Of a stretch of DNA of 5,760 nt, positions 5,608 through 5,760 are shown piece by piece; position 1 is the first letter of the stretch; each line of letters starts with the position of its first letter. The stretch spans positions 1 to 5,760 of the forward strand of contig CAYLJO010000313.1 of assembly GCA_964383905.1 (NCBI GenBank), read 5' to 3'. Below the pieces are notes generated by a model. That model saw nothing but the letters and a program-made list of their open reading frames with translations, had not been told where the DNA came from and made no database searches. The translations under genes were made by a program, and so were the position numbers. The stretch comes from CAYLJO01 sp964383905. Its GTDB lineage: Bacteria; Acidobacteriota; Blastocatellia; Pyrinomonadales; Pyrinomonadaceae.

Positions 5608-5760
5608 CCGCATAGTCAGTGAGAGGCACTAGGACTGGCACATCAGGCCGTAGGAGCAATAAAGGAGAGGTCATACTCATTTGAGCAAAGGGCCTGTGGG
5701 CACGCATCGCTACTATATCGAGCTCTCGACCCGGATGTCGCCGGATTAAACCCGTAAGCT
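5608..5760. other. Downstream end, nothing recognised
   Basis: About 150 bases. AAGGAGAGG at 5662-5670 is a strong ribosome-binding-like sequence 10 bases before a TTG at 5681. That frame reads only LSKGPVGTHRYYIELSTRMS and PD before a TAA at 5747-5749. I cannot name it and do not call it a gene. Confidence 0.4.

Noticed and set aside
5681..5749. TTG-started 22-codon frame after AAGGAGAGG
   Set aside because: It is too short and has no family resemblance, so the ribosome-binding-like sequence alone is not enough.
1..5760. CRISPR array, complete insertion sequence, or intact new multi-gene system
   Set aside because: I saw no regularly spaced repeats, no transposase with terminal inverted repeats and no group of intact genes pointing to a shared unknown function.

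Overview
The window looks like a piece of a GC-rich, Gram-negative-type bacterial chromosome. The best guess is Acidobacteriota (Blastocatellia-like) or a neighbour, from the style of the acetate kinase/phosphoketolase pair, the glycosyltransferase, the lipid A deacylase-like protein and the TPR tail. That assignment is inference from protein resemblance only; there is no rRNA or other marker gene here. All recognisable genes are on the + strand.

Layout. 1-270: remnant of an ArdC-type antirestriction protein, broken by two frame changes and cut off before its metallopeptidase site. 270-490: unassigned. About 497-1162: the C-terminal half of acetate kinase (ackA). 1159-1333: the first ~57 residues of phosphoketolase (xfp), overlapping ackA by ATGA, frameshifted in a C run and then cut off. 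1441-1851: an intact small DUF4383-type membrane protein with a good ribosome binding site. 1981-3624: an intact family-39-type integral membrane glycosyltransferase, the only large complete gene. 3625-4290: mostly non-coding, with one candidate small basic ORF. 4293-4502: the N-terminal piece of a TIGR04255-like protein. 4503-4807: no convincing gene. 4808-5466: a PagL-like lipid A deacylase/acyloxyacyl hydrolase homologue, frameshifted just before its His-x-Ser active-site motif and then truncated. 5449-5607: the C-terminal tail of a TPR protein fused to that break. 5608-5760: nothing recognised.

How it fits together. Intact ackA and xfp would form the acetate/ATP end of a phosphoketolase shunt, but neither can work here: one lacks its 5' half and the other almost all of its length. 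The window is best read as a gene graveyard around two intact membrane-protein genes. Six recognisable fragments end abruptly against unrelated DNA. At least one junction, the end of xfp, coincides with a 13-bp direct repeat whose second copy sits at the stop codon of the DUF4383 gene. The ArdC remnant hints that plasmid or integrative-element DNA passed through this locus. I found no CRISPR array, tRNA, complete insertion sequence or intact new multi-gene system.
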